DNA of 44,789 bases from contig JBASIS010000108.1 of NCBI GenBank assembly GCA_049654905.1, positions 1-44,789 on the forward strand, in the 5' to 3' direction. Shown in pieces: positions 44,063 through 44,789 of the stretch. Below the pieces are notes generated by a model that saw nothing but the letters and a program-made list of their open reading frames with translations, was not told the origin of the DNA and did no database searches. The DNA is from M0108 sp049654905 (GTDB lineage: Bacteria > Pseudomonadota > Gammaproteobacteria > Chromatiales > Chromatiaceae). The position numbers and the translations under genes are program-made. The first letter of the stretch is position 1, and every line of letters begins with the position of its first letter.

Positions 44063-44789
44063 ATGAAAATTATCATAGCCCCCAATGCCCTCAAGGGCAG
44101 TTGCGACGCCCACGCCGCCGCCCGGGCCATGGCGCGGGGCCTGCGGCGCGTGGCGCCTCAGGCCGAGTTGGTGGAGATTCCCGTCGCCGATGGCGGCGAT
44201 GGCCTGCTGGAACTGGCGATCCAGGTCCTGGGCGCGGAGCGGCGGCCTGTCCGGGTCACGGGTCCACGCTTTGCCCCCGTCGCGGCGGCTGTGGCCTGGC
44301 TGCCGCGACGGCGCCTGGCCCTGATTGAGATGGCCCTGGCCAGCGGCCTGGCCCTGCTGACGGAGGAGGAGCGGGATCCTGGTCTGACCACCAGCCTGGG
44401 CACGGGGGAACTGATGCGCGCGGCCCTGGATCTGGGGGCCGAGACCCTGGTGGTGGGCATCGGCGGCAGTGCCACCAACGACGGGGGTATCGGCATGGCC
44501 AGCGCCCTGGGATGGCGCTTTCTTGACAGCGATAGCCAACCCCTGACCCCGAATGGCGCCGGCTTGACCGCCCTGGCCCGCATCGATGGGTCGGGTCGGG
44601 ACCCGCGCCTCGCCCAAGTCCGCATCCTAGCGGTCTGCGATGTGAACAATCCCCTGACGGGTCCCCAGGGGGCCTCCGCCATCTATGGCCCGCAGAAGGG
44701 GGCTACTCCCGCCCAGGTGATGGCGTTGGATGCCGGGCTCGCCCACTTGGCCGATCTGGCCGAGGGCTGGGATCAGGGCGGGCCGGACC
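44063..44789 (+). CDS. Glycerate kinase, N-terminal part (cut by window edge)
   Basis: The first 242 codons; the gene runs off the right end. It starts MKIIIAPNALKGSCDAHAAA, continues PVADGGDGLLEL, and has GIGGSATNDGGIGMASALG, the core motifs of the GarK/GlxK glycerate kinase family. It phosphorylates glycerate; in autotrophs this can serve glycolate salvage. The ATG at 44063 fits the family start. Confidence 0.93.
   Translation, partial: MKIIIAPNALKGSCDAHAAARAMARGLRRVAPQAELVEIPVADGGDGLLELAIQVLGAERRPVRVTGPRFAPVAAAVAWLPRRRLALIEMALASGLALLTEEERDPGLTTSLGTGELMRAALDLGAETLVVGIGGSATNDGGIGMASALGWRFLDSDSQPLTPNGAGLTALARIDGSGRDPRLAQVRILAVCDVNNPLTGPQGASAIYGPQKGATPAQVMALDAGLAHLADLAEGWDQGGPD

Overview
The window is GC-rich, densely packed gammaproteobacterial chromosome. 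It most resembles a sulfur-oxidising purple bacterium of the Chromatiales. The main clue is the sulfur-trafficking trio rhodanese-TusA-DsrE2, which lies next to a siroheme synthase. A glycogen cluster, class I fructose-1,6-bisphosphatase and gammaproteobacterial gene orders (gcvR-bcp opposite dapA-bamC) fit this. The taxon is inferred from gene content, not from a marker gene.

Layout. 1-3.9 kb: glycogen metabolism (glgB running off the left edge, glgC, a GH57 glucan enzyme, an unknown gene). 4.0-6.8 kb: siroheme synthesis and sulfur relay. 7-10.8 kb: a LysR regulator, a small unknown protein, an AI-2E-family permease, a membrane-anchored HtrA protease and a degenerate FmdB-like zinc ribbon. 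11-13.7 kb: moaA, a possible truncated gene, fbp with an inverted repeat upstream, and a lower-GC VOC protein. 13.8-20.4 kb: phoH/bcp/gcvR diverging from dapA/bamC/MBL hydrolase/cysM. 20.5-26 kb: a large L,D-transpeptidase, then the complete AmmeMemoRadiSam trio and a YihY membrane protein. 26-28 kb: rdgC and a nucleotide-sugar epimerase with overlapping stop codons.

28.2-31.3 kb is the most distinctive part, a decayed chromosomal integron. Two leftward gene cassettes (a CoiA-like nuclease and a PIN-like protein) each end in an attC site whose first box contains the gene's stop codon. To the right, pointing the other way as expected, is only the N-terminal part of what looks like an integron integrase. 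A perfect 25-bp inverted repeat sits between the attI-like junction and that fragment. A VIT-type metal transporter follows the last attC and may have been a third cassette.

31.4-44.8 kb: an encapsulated-ferritin-like protein without a visible cargo tail, an M1-like peptidase, a periplasmic protein diverging from a CHASE2 adenylate/guanylate cyclase, then a MscS-type channel with a cyclic-nucleotide-binding domain (a likely signalling pair). After these come a ChaN-PDZ protein, the argD-argF-SH3 operon with a promoter and a terminator-like hairpin in its leader, oxyR with both redox cysteines, and the start of a glycerate kinase. No tRNA, rRNA, CRISPR array or intact insertion sequence was seen. 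No gap between features exceeds about 300 bases.
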